In this document: piece after piece, positions 1 to 10,456 of the stretch
Layout: every line of letters starts with the position of its first letter
Position numbering within the stretch: the first letter of the stretch is position 1
NCBI GenBank assembly: GCA_937975235.1
Contig: CALJUZ010000049.1
Location: 1 to 38,859 of the forward strand
Direction: 5' to 3'
DNA length: 38,859 nucleotides
Source: CALJUZ01 sp003387805
Lineage (GTDB): Bacteria; Bacillota; Limnochordia; Limnochordales; ZCTH02-B6
The notes under the pieces: generated by a model
The model's input: the letters and a program-made list of their open reading frames with translations, nothing else
What the model was told of the DNA's origin: nothing
The model's database searches: none
Made by a program: the position numbers and the translations under genes

Positions 1-93
1 GGCCGCAACGTGCTCGCCTACGTGCCGGGCCACAGCATGGTCGCCTATGTGCCGGACCGCAGCGCCCGTTCCTGGGCGCCGGACCGCAGCTCC
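1..93. repeat. Degenerate 27-nt tandem repeat at window edge
   Basis: Three 27-nt units are visible at 13-39, 40-66 and 67-93, sharing a core like GTGCCGGRCCRCAGC, with what looks like the tail of a further unit at 1-12. Read on the plus strand they give a 9-residue repeat (AYVPGHS, AYVPDRS, WAPDRS). The array continues off the left edge and contains the stop codon of the C26 peptidase gene, so it forms that protein's divergent C-terminal tail. Function unknown. Confidence 0.5.
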
Positions 94-905
94 CCGGCTT
101 CGGCATCTCGCCCCGGGACCCTTTCGCCCGCGGCGCGGCGGCGCTCCCGGGCCGCCGCTACAAACGCCTCGAACAGCCGGCGCCACGCGGGCACGGTGGA
201 CGCGACCAGCTCCGGATGGGACTGAATGCCGACCACGAACCGGTGGGCGGTGCTCTCCACCGCCTCGATGACGCCGTCGGGCGCCCGGGCGCTGACGATG
301 ACGGGCGCGGGCACGCGCTTCGCCGCCTGGCGGTGCAAGCTGTTGACGCCCACCGTCCGCTTGCCCAGGATGTCGTGCAGCATGGTGCCGGGCTCCACGG
401 CAATGGAATGAACGACGGCCCGCCCCAGCGGCGGCTGCCCGGCGTAATGGTTCAGGGCCTCGGGCACGTGCCGGTCGATGCGGGAGTAAATGGTGCCGCC
501 CAAGACCCGCACGATCATCTGATGGCCCCGGCAAATGCCCAGCACCGGCACGTCTTCCTCCAGCGCCAAGCGCAAGAGCATGGCCTCGAACCGGTACCGC
601 CGCGGCGCCAGGGCCCGCAGGTCCGGCAGCACCGCCCGGTCCAGATGGCGCCGGCGCACGGCGCCCCCGCCGCCGGAGAACATGATGCCGTCCACCATGC
701 GCACGTAGGCACGCGCCACTTCTTCCGACGCGGTCAGCGGCAGCAGCACCGGTGCGGCGCCGGCGTGCTCCACCGCCCAGGCGTATGCTGCGCTCACCTG
801 GTGAATGGCCACCCCGGGCCGCAGCGACTCTTCGTGGGTGCCGTCGTCGAAGGCCATCGTGATGCCGATGACCGGCGCGGCGCCGTTTGTGCCCGTCTCC
901 TTCAT
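45..905 (-). CDS. Gamma-glutamyl-gamma-aminobutyrate hydrolase-like C26 peptidase (class I glutamine amidotransferase fold)
   Basis: The 286-residue protein carries the class I glutamine amidotransferase/peptidase C26 pattern: N-terminal PVIGIT, an oxyanion region FSGGGG, the nucleophile elbow GICRGHQ with Cys125, and a C-terminal HPE (IQSHPELV) supplying the His-Glu of the triad. This matches PuuD-like enzymes that hydrolyse gamma-glutamyl amide bonds in the cytoplasm; the natural substrate cannot be read from the sequence. The ATG at 905 follows GAGGGGG at a good distance. It starts 44 nt after the last ATPase gene of the peptide importer and is probably the last gene of that operon, which suggests it processes an imported gamma-glutamyl compound (inference). 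The last ~20 residues lie in the degenerate 27-nt repeat and look non-conserved. Confidence 0.85.
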   Translation of the reverse strand: MKETGTNGAAPVIGITMAFDDGTHEESLRPGVAIHQVSAAYAWAVEHAGAAPVLLPLTASEEVARAYVRMVDGIMFSGGGGAVRRRHLDRAVLPDLRALAPRRYRFEAMLLRLALEEDVPVLGICRGHQMIVRVLGGTIYSRIDRHVPEALNHYAGQPPLGRAVVHSIAVEPGTMLHDILGKRTVGVNSLHRQAAKRVPAPVIVSARAPDGVIEAVESTAHRFVVGIQSHPELVASTVPAWRRLFEAFVAAARERRRAAGERVPGRDAEAGELRSGAQERALRSGT

Positions 906-949
906 GCGCGTTCCCCCTCAGCGTGCCGCGTCGGGCCGGCGGCCGGCCG

Positions 950-1993
950 TCACAGCGTCCCCGCCACCGCGTGGCACGCCACTTTCCGGCCGTTGCCCAG
1001 GTCCACCAGCTCCGGGTCCACCAGCCGGCACGTCTCGTTTTTTTCCTTGAGAAAGCACCGCTCGTAAAACCGGCACCCGCCCGGCGGGTCGATGGGCGTC
1101 GGCGGGCTGCCTTGCAAAATGATGCGCTCCCGCCGCCGGCCCCGCCGCTCCACCGTGGGAATGGCCGACAGCAGCGCCTGCGTGTACGGATGCAGCGGCT
1201 CGGCGAACAAGTCCTCCGTCTTGGCCCATTCCACGATGCGGCCCAGGTACATGACCGCGATGCGGTCGCTGACGTAGCTCACCACCGACAAGTCGTGGGT
1301 GATAAACAAATACGTCAGGCCGAACTCTTCCTGCAACCGCTCCAGCAAATTGATGATCTGGGCCTGGATGGACACGTCCAGGGCCGACACCGGCTCGTCG
1401 GCCACGACGAACTTGGGCCGCACGGCCAAAGCCCGGGCGATGCCGATGCGCTGCCTCTGCCCGCCGCTGAACTGATGCGGAAACCGGTCGATATGCCCCG
1501 GCGGCAAGCCGACGATCTCGAGCAGCTCCAGCACCCGGCCCCGGATTTCGTGCTTCGGGACGCCCTGAATGCGCAGCGGCAGGCCCACAATCTGTTCCAC
1601 CGTCTGCCGGGGATTCAGGGACGCAAACGGGTCCTGGAAAATAATCTGCATATCCTTCCGCAGCCGCCGCATCTCCGCCGGCGGCAAGTTCAAAATTTCC
1701 CGGCCCTCGAATTTGACGGACCCGGCCGTGGGCTGATAAAGCCGCAGCACGCTGCGGGCCAGCGTCGACTTGCCGCAGCCCGACTCGCCCACCAGCCCCA
1801 CCGTCTCGCCCCGGTAAACCGTCAGGTCGACGCCGTCCACGGCGTGCACGTGGCGCACTTTCTTGCCAAACAGCCGCTCCACCAAATTGGGCACGATGGG
1901 GAAATGCTGCTTCAGTCCGGCAACTTCCAAGAGCGGCGGTGCGGCGTCCACGCGCGCCCCGCCGGCGCTGACCGCCGCTTGTGCCTCGGCCAT
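950..1993 (-). CDS. dppF: Peptide ABC transporter ATP-binding protein, OppF/DppF type
   Basis: 347-residue cytoplasmic ATPase of the dipeptide/oligopeptide importer. Walker A is GESGCGKS, the ABC signature is FSGGQRQRIGIARAL, and Walker B is VVADEPVSALD followed by the switch HDLSVV. The C-terminal oligopeptide-transporter extension has its cysteine-containing stretch (GGCRFYERCFLKEKNETC), which in this family can hold an Fe-S cluster. The reading frame is open further upstream, but that part overlaps dppD out of frame. The ATG at 1993 lies 6 nt after the dppD stop with AAGGGGG upstream and starts the recognisable domain. It pairs with DppD as the second nucleotide-binding subunit. Confidence 0.93.
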   Translation of the reverse strand: MAEAQAAVSAGGARVDAAPPLLEVAGLKQHFPIVPNLVERLFGKKVRHVHAVDGVDLTVYRGETVGLVGESGCGKSTLARSVLRLYQPTAGSVKFEGREILNLPPAEMRRLRKDMQIIFQDPFASLNPRQTVEQIVGLPLRIQGVPKHEIRGRVLELLEIVGLPPGHIDRFPHQFSGGQRQRIGIARALAVRPKFVVADEPVSALDVSIQAQIINLLERLQEEFGLTYLFITHDLSVVSYVSDRIAVMYLGRIVEWAKTEDLFAEPLHPYTQALLSAIPTVERRGRRRERIILQGSPPTPIDPPGGCRFYERCFLKEKNETCRLVDPELVDLGNGRKVACHAVAGTL

Positions 1994-1998
1994 CCCCG

Positions 1999-3081
1999 TC
2001 ACGCCCCCTTCGCTCCGGCCGCCGTCGCGTCCACCTTGTGGCACGCCACCAAGTGTCCCGGCGCGATCTCCTCCAGCTCCGGCTCCACCCGCCCGCAGTA
2101 CTCGTCGGCCAGCGGGCAGCGGGTGGAGAAGCTGCAGCCCGGGGGCAAATCGTGCAGCTCGGGCACGATGCCTTTGATGGGCCGCACCTTGTGGCTCTTG
2201 TCGCCCAGCCGCGGGATGGACGCCAGCAGCCCCTGCGTATACGGGTGGCGCGGGTTGTCCAGCAGCTCGTCCAGCGGCGCCTGCTCCACGATCTTGCCGG
2301 CGTACATGACGATGACCCGGTCGCAAAACTCACTGACGACGCCGAAGTCGTGGGTGATGAGCAAAATGCTGGTGCCGCGCTTCTCCTTGATGTCCTGCAT
2401 CAGTTCCAAAATCTGGGCCTGAATGGTCACGTCCAGCGCCGTCGTCGGCTCGTCGGCCAGCAGCAGCACCGGGTTGCACGCCAGCGCGATGGCAATCATG
2501 ACCCGCTGGCGCATGCCGCCGCTCATCTCGTGGGGGTACGCCCGCATGCGCTCGTCAGGCGCGGGGATGCCCACCTGCCGCAGCAGGTCCACCGCCCGGT
2601 CCCACGCCTCCTTGCGGCTGATGCGGCCCGACGGGTCAAGCAGGCGCCGCAGCCAGCCGAAAAAGCCGCCGTCCTCCCGGTCGTCCCCGGCGTGAATCCG
2701 GATGGACTCGGTGATCTGGCGCCCCACTTTCAGCACGGGATTCAGCGTCGTCAACGGGTCCTGGAAAATCATGGCCAGCTGGTTGCCCCGCAGGCGCCGC
2801 ATCTCCCGCTCGGACTTCCGCACCAGGTCTTCGCCCATGAACAGGATCTCGCCGCCGACGATGCGGCCCGGGTGGCTGACCAGCCGCATGATGGACGCGG
2901 CGGTCATGCTCTTGCCGCAGCCCGACTCGCCCACCACGCCCACGGTTTCGCCGGGGTACAGCTGAAAGCTGACGCCGTCCACCGCCTTGACGACGCCGCG
3001 ATCGGTGAAAAAGTGCGTCCGGAGGTTCCGCACGTCCAGAATCGGTTCCGCATTTATGGTTCGTTCCGTGTCCGGAAGCAT
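1999..3081 (-). CDS. dppD: Peptide ABC transporter ATP-binding protein, OppD/DppD type
   Basis: 360-residue ATPase energising peptide uptake. Visible motifs are Walker A GESGCGKS, signature MSGGMRQRVMIAIAL, Walker B LLADEPTTALD and the switch HDFGVV. The C-terminal oligopeptide extension has GCSFSTRCPLADEYC. An insertion of about 25 residues between the Q-loop and the signature (around GDDREDGGFFGWLRRLLDPS) makes it a little longer than many DppD proteins. It starts 4 nt after the dppC stop, so the two are probably translationally coupled. Its partner subunits are all encoded next to it. Confidence 0.94.
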   Translation of the reverse strand: MLPDTERTINAEPILDVRNLRTHFFTDRGVVKAVDGVSFQLYPGETVGVVGESGCGKSMTAASIMRLVSHPGRIVGGEILFMGEDLVRKSEREMRRLRGNQLAMIFQDPLTTLNPVLKVGRQITESIRIHAGDDREDGGFFGWLRRLLDPSGRISRKEAWDRAVDLLRQVGIPAPDERMRAYPHEMSGGMRQRVMIAIALACNPVLLLADEPTTALDVTIQAQILELMQDIKEKRGTSILLITHDFGVVSEFCDRVIVMYAGKIVEQAPLDELLDNPRHPYTQGLLASIPRLGDKSHKVRPIKGIVPELHDLPPGCSFSTRCPLADEYCGRVEPELEEIAPGHLVACHKVDATAAGAKGA

Positions 3082-3085
3082 CTCG

Positions 3086-4021
3086 TCACTCCCTCAGGCG
3101 CGGGTCCAGCGCGTCCCGCAGCCCTTCGCCCAGCAGGTTGATGCCCAGCACCGTCAGCAAAATCGCGATGCCGGGAAAGGTGGCCAGCCACCACGAGCTG
3201 AAAATGTACTCCCTGCCCTGGGCGATCATGGAGCCCCACGCGGGCTCGGGCGGCTGCACGCCCAGGCCGAGAAAGCTGAGCGACGCCTCCATCAAAATGA
3301 CCCACGCGACGCGCAGCGTGGCCACCACGATGACCGACGAGAACGTGTTGGGCAAAATTTCCCGCCACATAATGTGCCGGTCCCGCGCGCCCACCGCCCT
3401 GGCCGCCTCCACGTACTCGACGTTTTTCGCGGCCAGAACTTCCCCGCGCACGATGCGCGACGGCGTCACCCATTCTTTGTATACCAACGCCAAAATGAGA
3501 TTGCCGAACCCGGGCCCCATGACGCCCATCAGGGCGATGGCCAGCACCAGGTACGGAAAGGCCAGCAAAATGTCGGACAGGCGCTGAATGACCACGTCCA
3601 CCCAGCCGCCGTAGTAGCCCGAGACCAGCCCCATGAAAATGCCCACGACGGTGGCGAAGGAGATGACCACCGCGCCCACTTTCAACGACGCCCGCGCGCC
3701 CCAGATGATGCGGCTCAGCATGTCCCGGCCCAGCTGGTCCGTGCCCAGCGGGTGCTCCCAGCTGCCGCCCTCCATCCACGCCGGCGGCGCGAAGCGGTTG
3801 CGGAAGTTGGGCAGCGTCGGATCGTGGGGCGCAATCCACGGCGCGAACAAGCCCATGATAATGACCAGCAGCAGCACGACGCCCCCGACCACGGCCAGCC
3901 GGTTTTTGCTGAACCGCCGCCAAAAATCCGCCAGCTGCTCCCGCGTGCGCGCCCACGCCCGCCGCCGCGCGGCCCGGCCGTCCACGGGCGTCGTAGGCGT
4001 TGCCGTTGCCACGTGCATCAC
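3086..4021 (-). CDS. dppC: Peptide ABC transporter permease, DppC/OppC type
   Basis: 311-residue inner-membrane permease. The N-terminal cytoplasmic stretch (residues 1-35) leads into the first membrane helix (VVGGVVLLLVIIMGLF). The OppC N-terminal pattern (PWIAPHDPTLPNF, then HPLGTDQLGRDMLSRIIWGARASL) is followed by the binding-protein-dependent permease core with the EAA loop (EAARAVGARDRHIMWREILPN) that contacts the ATPases. It forms a heterodimer with DppB. Confidence 0.94.
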   Translation of the reverse strand: MMHVATATPTTPVDGRAARRRAWARTREQLADFWRRFSKNRLAVVGGVVLLLVIIMGLFAPWIAPHDPTLPNFRNRFAPPAWMEGGSWEHPLGTDQLGRDMLSRIIWGARASLKVGAVVISFATVVGIFMGLVSGYYGGWVDVVIQRLSDILLAFPYLVLAIALMGVMGPGFGNLILALVYKEWVTPSRIVRGEVLAAKNVEYVEAARAVGARDRHIMWREILPNTFSSVIVVATLRVAWVILMEASLSFLGLGVQPPEPAWGSMIAQGREYIFSSWWLATFPGIAILLTVLGINLLGEGLRDALDPRLRE

Positions 4022-4058
4022 TCCGTTCAGCCCGGCAAAGCGCAGGCCGTGAACCTCG

Positions 4059-5069
4059 TCAGAACCGAACCCGGGGGTTCAGCACCGTGTACAGCACGTC
4101 CGCCAGGAAGTTCATGGTGACGTACGTAATCGCGTAAATCAGCACCGCGGCCTGCACCACGGTATAGTCCCGGTTGTAGATGGAATCCACCACCAGCCGG
4201 CCCAGCCCCGGCCACGCGAACACCGACTCCACGATCATGTTGCCGCCCAGCAGAATCCCGATGTTGAGCGTCACTACCGTCACGGTGGGGATGAGCGCGT
4301 TTTTCAGCGCGTGGCCCAAAACCACTTGCGTGCCCGAAAGGCCCTTGGCCCGCGCGAAGGTGATGTAGTCCTGCTGCACCACCTCCAGCATGCTGGAGCG
4401 GGTGACCCGCATGGTCAGCGCGGCCATGGACGTGCCCAGCGTAATCGCGGGCAGCGCCAGGTGCCGCAGGGCGGTCTTCAGCGCCACCCAGTCCCGGGTC
4501 AAGACCGCGTCCACCACGAACAGCCCGGTAACGTGTTCCGGCTCCATGCCGAAAGGCATGCGCCCCGAAATGGGCAGCACTTTCCACGTAATCCCGAACA
4601 GAAGAATGAAGACGAGACCGAGCCAGAAGTCGGGCATGGACACGCCCAAAAGGGTCCCCAGCGTGCCCAGCTTGTCGATGGTGGAATAGCGCCGCACCGC
4701 GGAGATGACGCCCGCGGGAATGGCGATGACCAGCGACACCAAAATGGCCGCCGCGGTCAGCTCGATGGTGGCCGGCAGCCGGCCGGCGATGAGGCGCGCC
4801 ACGGGCTGCCGCTGCACCAACGACATGCCCAGGTCGCCCCTCAGCAGGCCGCCGAGAAAACGCAGATACTGCTCGAAAAACGGCCGATCCAGCCCCAGTT
4901 CCCGGCGGATGCGGGCCAGGTCTTCCTCGCTGACCGCGCCTTCGCCGCCGAACATCACTTCCACCGGGTCGCCGGGCGTCAGGTACATCAGCGAAAAGAC
5001 GATGAACGTCACGCCGATGATGACGGGAATGAGCTGCAGCAAACGCGTGATGACCTGCGCGATGTTCAA
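4059..5069 (-). CDS. dppB: Peptide ABC transporter permease, DppB/OppB type
   Basis: 336-residue permease with the family N-terminus (RLLQLIPVIIGVTFIVFSLMYLTPGDP), a periplasm-side loop containing LGLDRPFFEQYLRFLGGLLRGDLG, and the EAA-type coupling loop (ITFARAKGLSGTQVVLGHALKNALIPTV). Five to six membrane helices are expected. It follows the binding-protein gene after about 110 nt that contain a hairpin followed by a T-run, which would lower permease expression relative to the binding protein. Confidence 0.94.
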   Translation of the reverse strand: MNIAQVITRLLQLIPVIIGVTFIVFSLMYLTPGDPVEVMFGGEGAVSEEDLARIRRELGLDRPFFEQYLRFLGGLLRGDLGMSLVQRQPVARLIAGRLPATIELTAAAILVSLVIAIPAGVISAVRRYSTIDKLGTLGTLLGVSMPDFWLGLVFILLFGITWKVLPISGRMPFGMEPEHVTGLFVVDAVLTRDWVALKTALRHLALPAITLGTSMAALTMRVTRSSMLEVVQQDYITFARAKGLSGTQVVLGHALKNALIPTVTVVTLNIGILLGGNMIVESVFAWPGLGRLVVDSIYNRDYTVVQAAVLIYAITYVTMNFLADVLYTVLNPRVRF

Positions 5070-5092
5070 GTACGGCTCACCTCACCACGGTG

Positions 5093-5118
5093 AAAAAACC
5101 GGCGGAGGCGCCGCCGGT
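5093..5118 (-). terminator. Intercistronic hairpin with T-run between dppA and dppB
   Basis: On the minus strand ACCGGCGG (5118-5111) pairs with CCGCCGGT (5105-5098) around a 5-nt loop and runs into six T residues. This is an intrinsic-terminator shape placed after the binding-protein gene inside the operon. Partial termination here would explain a high ratio of binding protein to membrane parts. Confidence 0.75.
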
Positions 5119-5178
5119 GACGGCGCCCCCGCAAGTGCGTGCGGTCCGCGCGGCGCTGGCGCCGCCGCGGCGGCCGCG

Positions 5179-6699
5179 TCACTCTTTCGTCGCCGTGTGC
5201 AGGTTGATGCGGCTGTCCGGGATGGGATCCCAGCCGCTGACCCGCTTGTTCTGGGCGTACAGCTCCTGGGTGATGTACTCGAACACGTAGGGCGCGTCCT
5301 CGTACACGATGGCCTGCGCCTGCCGGTACAGCTCGGCCCGCAGCTCGGGGTCGGTGGTGGACTCGGCCCGGTTGATCAGATCGTCAACCTCGGGGTTCGA
5401 GTAGCCGCCGTAGTTGCCCCGGTCGCCCGTGCGCAGCTTGGGCAGGAAGATGCCCAACGGATCCATCGCGCTGTCGCCCCAGTCCGTCAGCATCGCGTCC
5501 AGCTCGCCCCGGGCCATGGCGTCGTACATGGCCGTGCGGTCGCCCCACGGCCGCACGTTGACCGTGATGCCCACCTGCGACAGCATGAACGCGTACGCCT
5601 CCGCGATGTCGCGGCGCACGTCCTCGGTGCTGAGCTCCATGGTGAAGCCGTTGGGATAGCCGGCTTCGGCCAGCAGCTGGCGCGCCTTCTCCGGATCGTA
5701 CGGATACGGCTCCAGCTCGTCATTGTAGCCGAAGGACAGCGGCGACAAGATGGTGGGCAGCGGCTCTCCCAGACCGTCCAGGAACTCCTCCACGATCAGG
5801 TCGATGTCAATGGCGTAGTTCAGCGCCTGCCGCACCCGCTTGTCGTTGAAGGGCGCCTTGCGCACGTTCAGCTCCATGAAGTAGCTGCGGGTGCCGGCCA
5901 CGGGCCGCAGCTCCAGATCCGGGTGGTTGATGATCTCGTTGATCGCGTGGACCGGAACGGCTTCCATAATGTCAATCTCGCCGGCCCGCAGCGCCGCCAG
6001 GCGGGTGGCGTTCTCGGGAATGACCCGGAAGATGACCCGCTCCACCTGCGCGGGGCCGCTGCGGCCCAGGTCCGGCGCGCCGCCGTAGTAGTCGTCAAAC
6101 CGCTCCAGCACGATGTGGCTGCCCGGCACCCATTCGACGAACTTGAAGGGGCCCGTGCCGATGGGATGCTCCACCAGGCTGTCGCCCACGGACTTGGGGA
6201 CCACCAGGTGGTGCACCAAATACGGCAGGAACACGGTCCACGGCTCGCTCATGTACACGCGCACCGTGTACGTGTCCACCGCTTCCGCGTGGGTCACGGG
6301 GCCCAGCAGGTCTTTCCGGGGCGAAGTCATGCCGCCCATGGCGCCTTCCTGCACGTAGCGGTTGATGGAGAAGGCCACGTCCTCGGCCGTCATCTCCGAG
6401 CCGTCATGGAACTTGACGCCCCGGCGCAGGACAAACTCCCACGTGGTGGGGTCAATCTGCACGATGGACTCGGCCAGCTCGGGCACGGGCACCATGTCGG
6501 GGCCCCGGGTCACCAAGCCGTCGTAAATGTTGCGCAGCACGGTTTCCGTGTAGCGGTGCCGGAAATTGTGGGGATCCAAATTTTGAATATCGGAGCTGAT
6601 GCCGACGACGATGGTATTCGAATCAGACTGGGCGAAAACCGTCCCGAACGAGAACAGGAGAATCAGGATCGTCGCGAGTCCTGCCAGCTTTCTGCTCAT
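5179..6699 (-). CDS. dppA: Peptide ABC transporter substrate-binding protein (SBP family 5)
   Basis: 506-residue extracytoplasmic solute-binding protein. It has a Sec signal peptide (MSRKLAGLATILILLFSFG..VFAQS, probable cleavage after FAQ/S; no lipobox cysteine is obvious), then the family 5 pattern: DIQNLDPHNFRHRYTETVLRNIYDGLV near the mature N-terminus, YDPEKARQLLAEAGYPNGF in the middle and a C-terminal PDSRINLHTATKE. The absence of a lipobox is notable if the host is monoderm, since such proteins are usually lipid-anchored there. The start is set by GAGGAGG 6-8 nt upstream. First gene of the operon. Peptide specificity cannot be read from sequence; nickel- or opine-binding relatives exist. 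Confidence 0.92.
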   Translation of the reverse strand: MSRKLAGLATILILLFSFGTVFAQSDSNTIVVGISSDIQNLDPHNFRHRYTETVLRNIYDGLVTRGPDMVPVPELAESIVQIDPTTWEFVLRRGVKFHDGSEMTAEDVAFSINRYVQEGAMGGMTSPRKDLLGPVTHAEAVDTYTVRVYMSEPWTVFLPYLVHHLVVPKSVGDSLVEHPIGTGPFKFVEWVPGSHIVLERFDDYYGGAPDLGRSGPAQVERVIFRVIPENATRLAALRAGEIDIMEAVPVHAINEIINHPDLELRPVAGTRSYFMELNVRKAPFNDKRVRQALNYAIDIDLIVEEFLDGLGEPLPTILSPLSFGYNDELEPYPYDPEKARQLLAEAGYPNGFTMELSTEDVRRDIAEAYAFMLSQVGITVNVRPWGDRTAMYDAMARGELDAMLTDWGDSAMDPLGIFLPKLRTGDRGNYGGYSNPEVDDLINRAESTTDPELRAELYRQAQAIVYEDAPYVFEYITQELYAQNKRVSGWDPIPDSRINLHTATKE

Positions 6700-6771
6700 A
6701 CGTACCCTCCTCGGTCTTGATGTGGCGGGTCAGCGTATGTGCCTGCTCGCCTCCTTTCCGACCCCGATTGG

Positions 6772-6803
6772 ATTACAGGCAATTAACTTCGCTTTTCCGT
6801 CAA
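6772..6803 (-). promoter_or_regulatory. Candidate promoter of the peptide importer operon
   Basis: On the minus strand TTGACG (6803-6798) and TGTAAT (6777-6772) flank a 20-nt spacer, longer than ideal. They lie just downstream of the aconitase terminator and 73 nt before the binding-protein start. Weak because of the spacing. Confidence 0.35.
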
Positions 6804-6826
6804 CTCGTTCCTTCCCGAAAAAGTGA

Positions 6827-6858
6827 AACGGCCTTTTCGCAAGCTCGAAAAGGCCGTT
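6827..6858 (-). terminator. Intrinsic terminator of the aconitase gene
   Basis: A perfect 13-bp inverted repeat (AACGGCCTTTTCG and its complement) with a 6-nt loop lies 55 nt after the acnA stop. On the minus strand it is followed by TTTCACTTTTT. Confidence 0.85.
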
Positions 6859-6912
6859 GCAGAAGCGGTTTTCACGCGCAGCGCCCGCCGCGTCCCCGGG
6901 CGGGCCGCCGGC

Positions 6913-9642
<2,730 letters not shown>

Positions 9643-9732
9643 TGCGATCCCCTTTCCTTGCGCATCGTTTCGTTGCGGACATTCCAAGCCACATTTTTCA
9701 CGGAAGGCTCGTTTTTGCCAAGCACCGTTTCC

Positions 9733-9741
9733 ATTGTACCA
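9733..9741 (-). promoter_or_regulatory. Extended -10 promoter of acnA
   Basis: On the minus strand TGGTACAAT forms an extended -10 element (TG-N-TACAAT) 91 nt before the acnA ATG. No convincing -35 is present, as is common for extended -10 promoters. Confidence 0.5.
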
Positions 9742-9824
9742 TAACTGCCCGCCGAATCGTGCACCGCGCCGCACTTCCGCCCGCTCCGCCGGCGCCCGCG
9801 GGGCCGGCCCGCCGCGCCTCGCTT

Positions 9825-9854
9825 TTGACGCGGGCCGTCGCGTTGCGATATGAT
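9825..9854 (+). promoter_or_regulatory. Sigma-A type promoter of the 9885-10361 gene
   Basis: TTGACG (9825-9830) and TATGAT (9849-9854) are separated by 18 nt, one of the best -35/-10 pairs in the window. The predicted start of transcription is about 25 nt before the TTG start codon. Confidence 0.75.
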
Positions 9855-9884
9855 GAAACTGGCTTGGTCGCGGAGGTGACCCCG

Positions 9885-10361
9885 TTGAACGTCCGACCAC
9901 CGCGGTCCCCCAAGGGCCGCATCCCCCACGCCCGGCTGTTCGGAAAGCGGCTGCGCATGCTGCGCAGCGACGTGCACATCGCCCATTTGCTCAAGCAAAA
10001 TCTGGAACTGAAAGCGTTGGTCCGCGCCTTGGCGGAGAAATACTTGGAAGGCAAGTCCCGGGCCGAAGTGCGACGGCTGCTGCACGAAGTGCTGCTGGAG
10101 CAGCGCCGCATCTACAACGAAGCCCTGTCCCGCCAGGCCATCAAAGAGGCCCGCAGCGTGGACGAGCTGCTGCTGATGCTGGACGAGATCCGGGAAACGG
10201 ACTTGCGCGAGCGCGGGCCCGTGCCGCTGGAGCACTTTCCGGACGCTCCCGGCGGGCCCCGGGCCGACGATGCCGGCTTCTTCCCCGGCGGCCGGGCGCC
10301 GGGCGACGACGATGACCGGCCCGACGAAGAGCCCGGCCAGGGCCGGTCCCACAGCGCGTAG
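9885..10361 (+). CDS. Conserved-looking hypothetical helical protein
   Basis: 158-residue protein I do not recognise. The start is a TTG at 9885, chosen because GGAGG stands 8 nt upstream and a near-consensus promoter lies just before it; the open frame extends upstream only into promoter DNA. The N-terminus is basic (RPPRSPKGRIPHARLFGKRLRMLRS). The middle (residues ~25-110) is predicted almost entirely helical with heptad-like Leu spacing (LLKQNLELKALVRALAEKYL, VRRLLHEVLLEQRRIYNEAL). The last 45 residues are acidic and Gly/Pro-rich, so probably disordered. No membrane segment or signal peptide. Divergent from acnA, convergent with punA. Confidence 0.7.
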   Translation: MNVRPPRSPKGRIPHARLFGKRLRMLRSDVHIAHLLKQNLELKALVRALAEKYLEGKSRAEVRRLLHEVLLEQRRIYNEALSRQAIKEARSVDELLLMLDEIRETDLRERGPVPLEHFPDAPGGPRADDAGFFPGGRAPGDDDDRPDEEPGQGRSHSA

Positions 10362-10399
10362 ACGGCGCGGCCGCGCGGCGCGCCGGCGGCGAAAACATT

Positions 10400-10432
10400 A
10401 GGAGCGCGAGGCGGAAACCGCTTCGCGCTCCT
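10400..10432. terminator. Bidirectional terminator between the 158-aa gene and punA
   Basis: AGGAGCGCGAGGCGG and its complement form a 15-bp stem (one G-T) around AAA. T-containing tails follow in both directions (TCGTTT on plus, AATGTTTTC on minus), fitting two convergent genes. Confidence 0.75.
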
Positions 10433-10456
10433 TCGTTTCCGGCCCGTCGGAACGCG

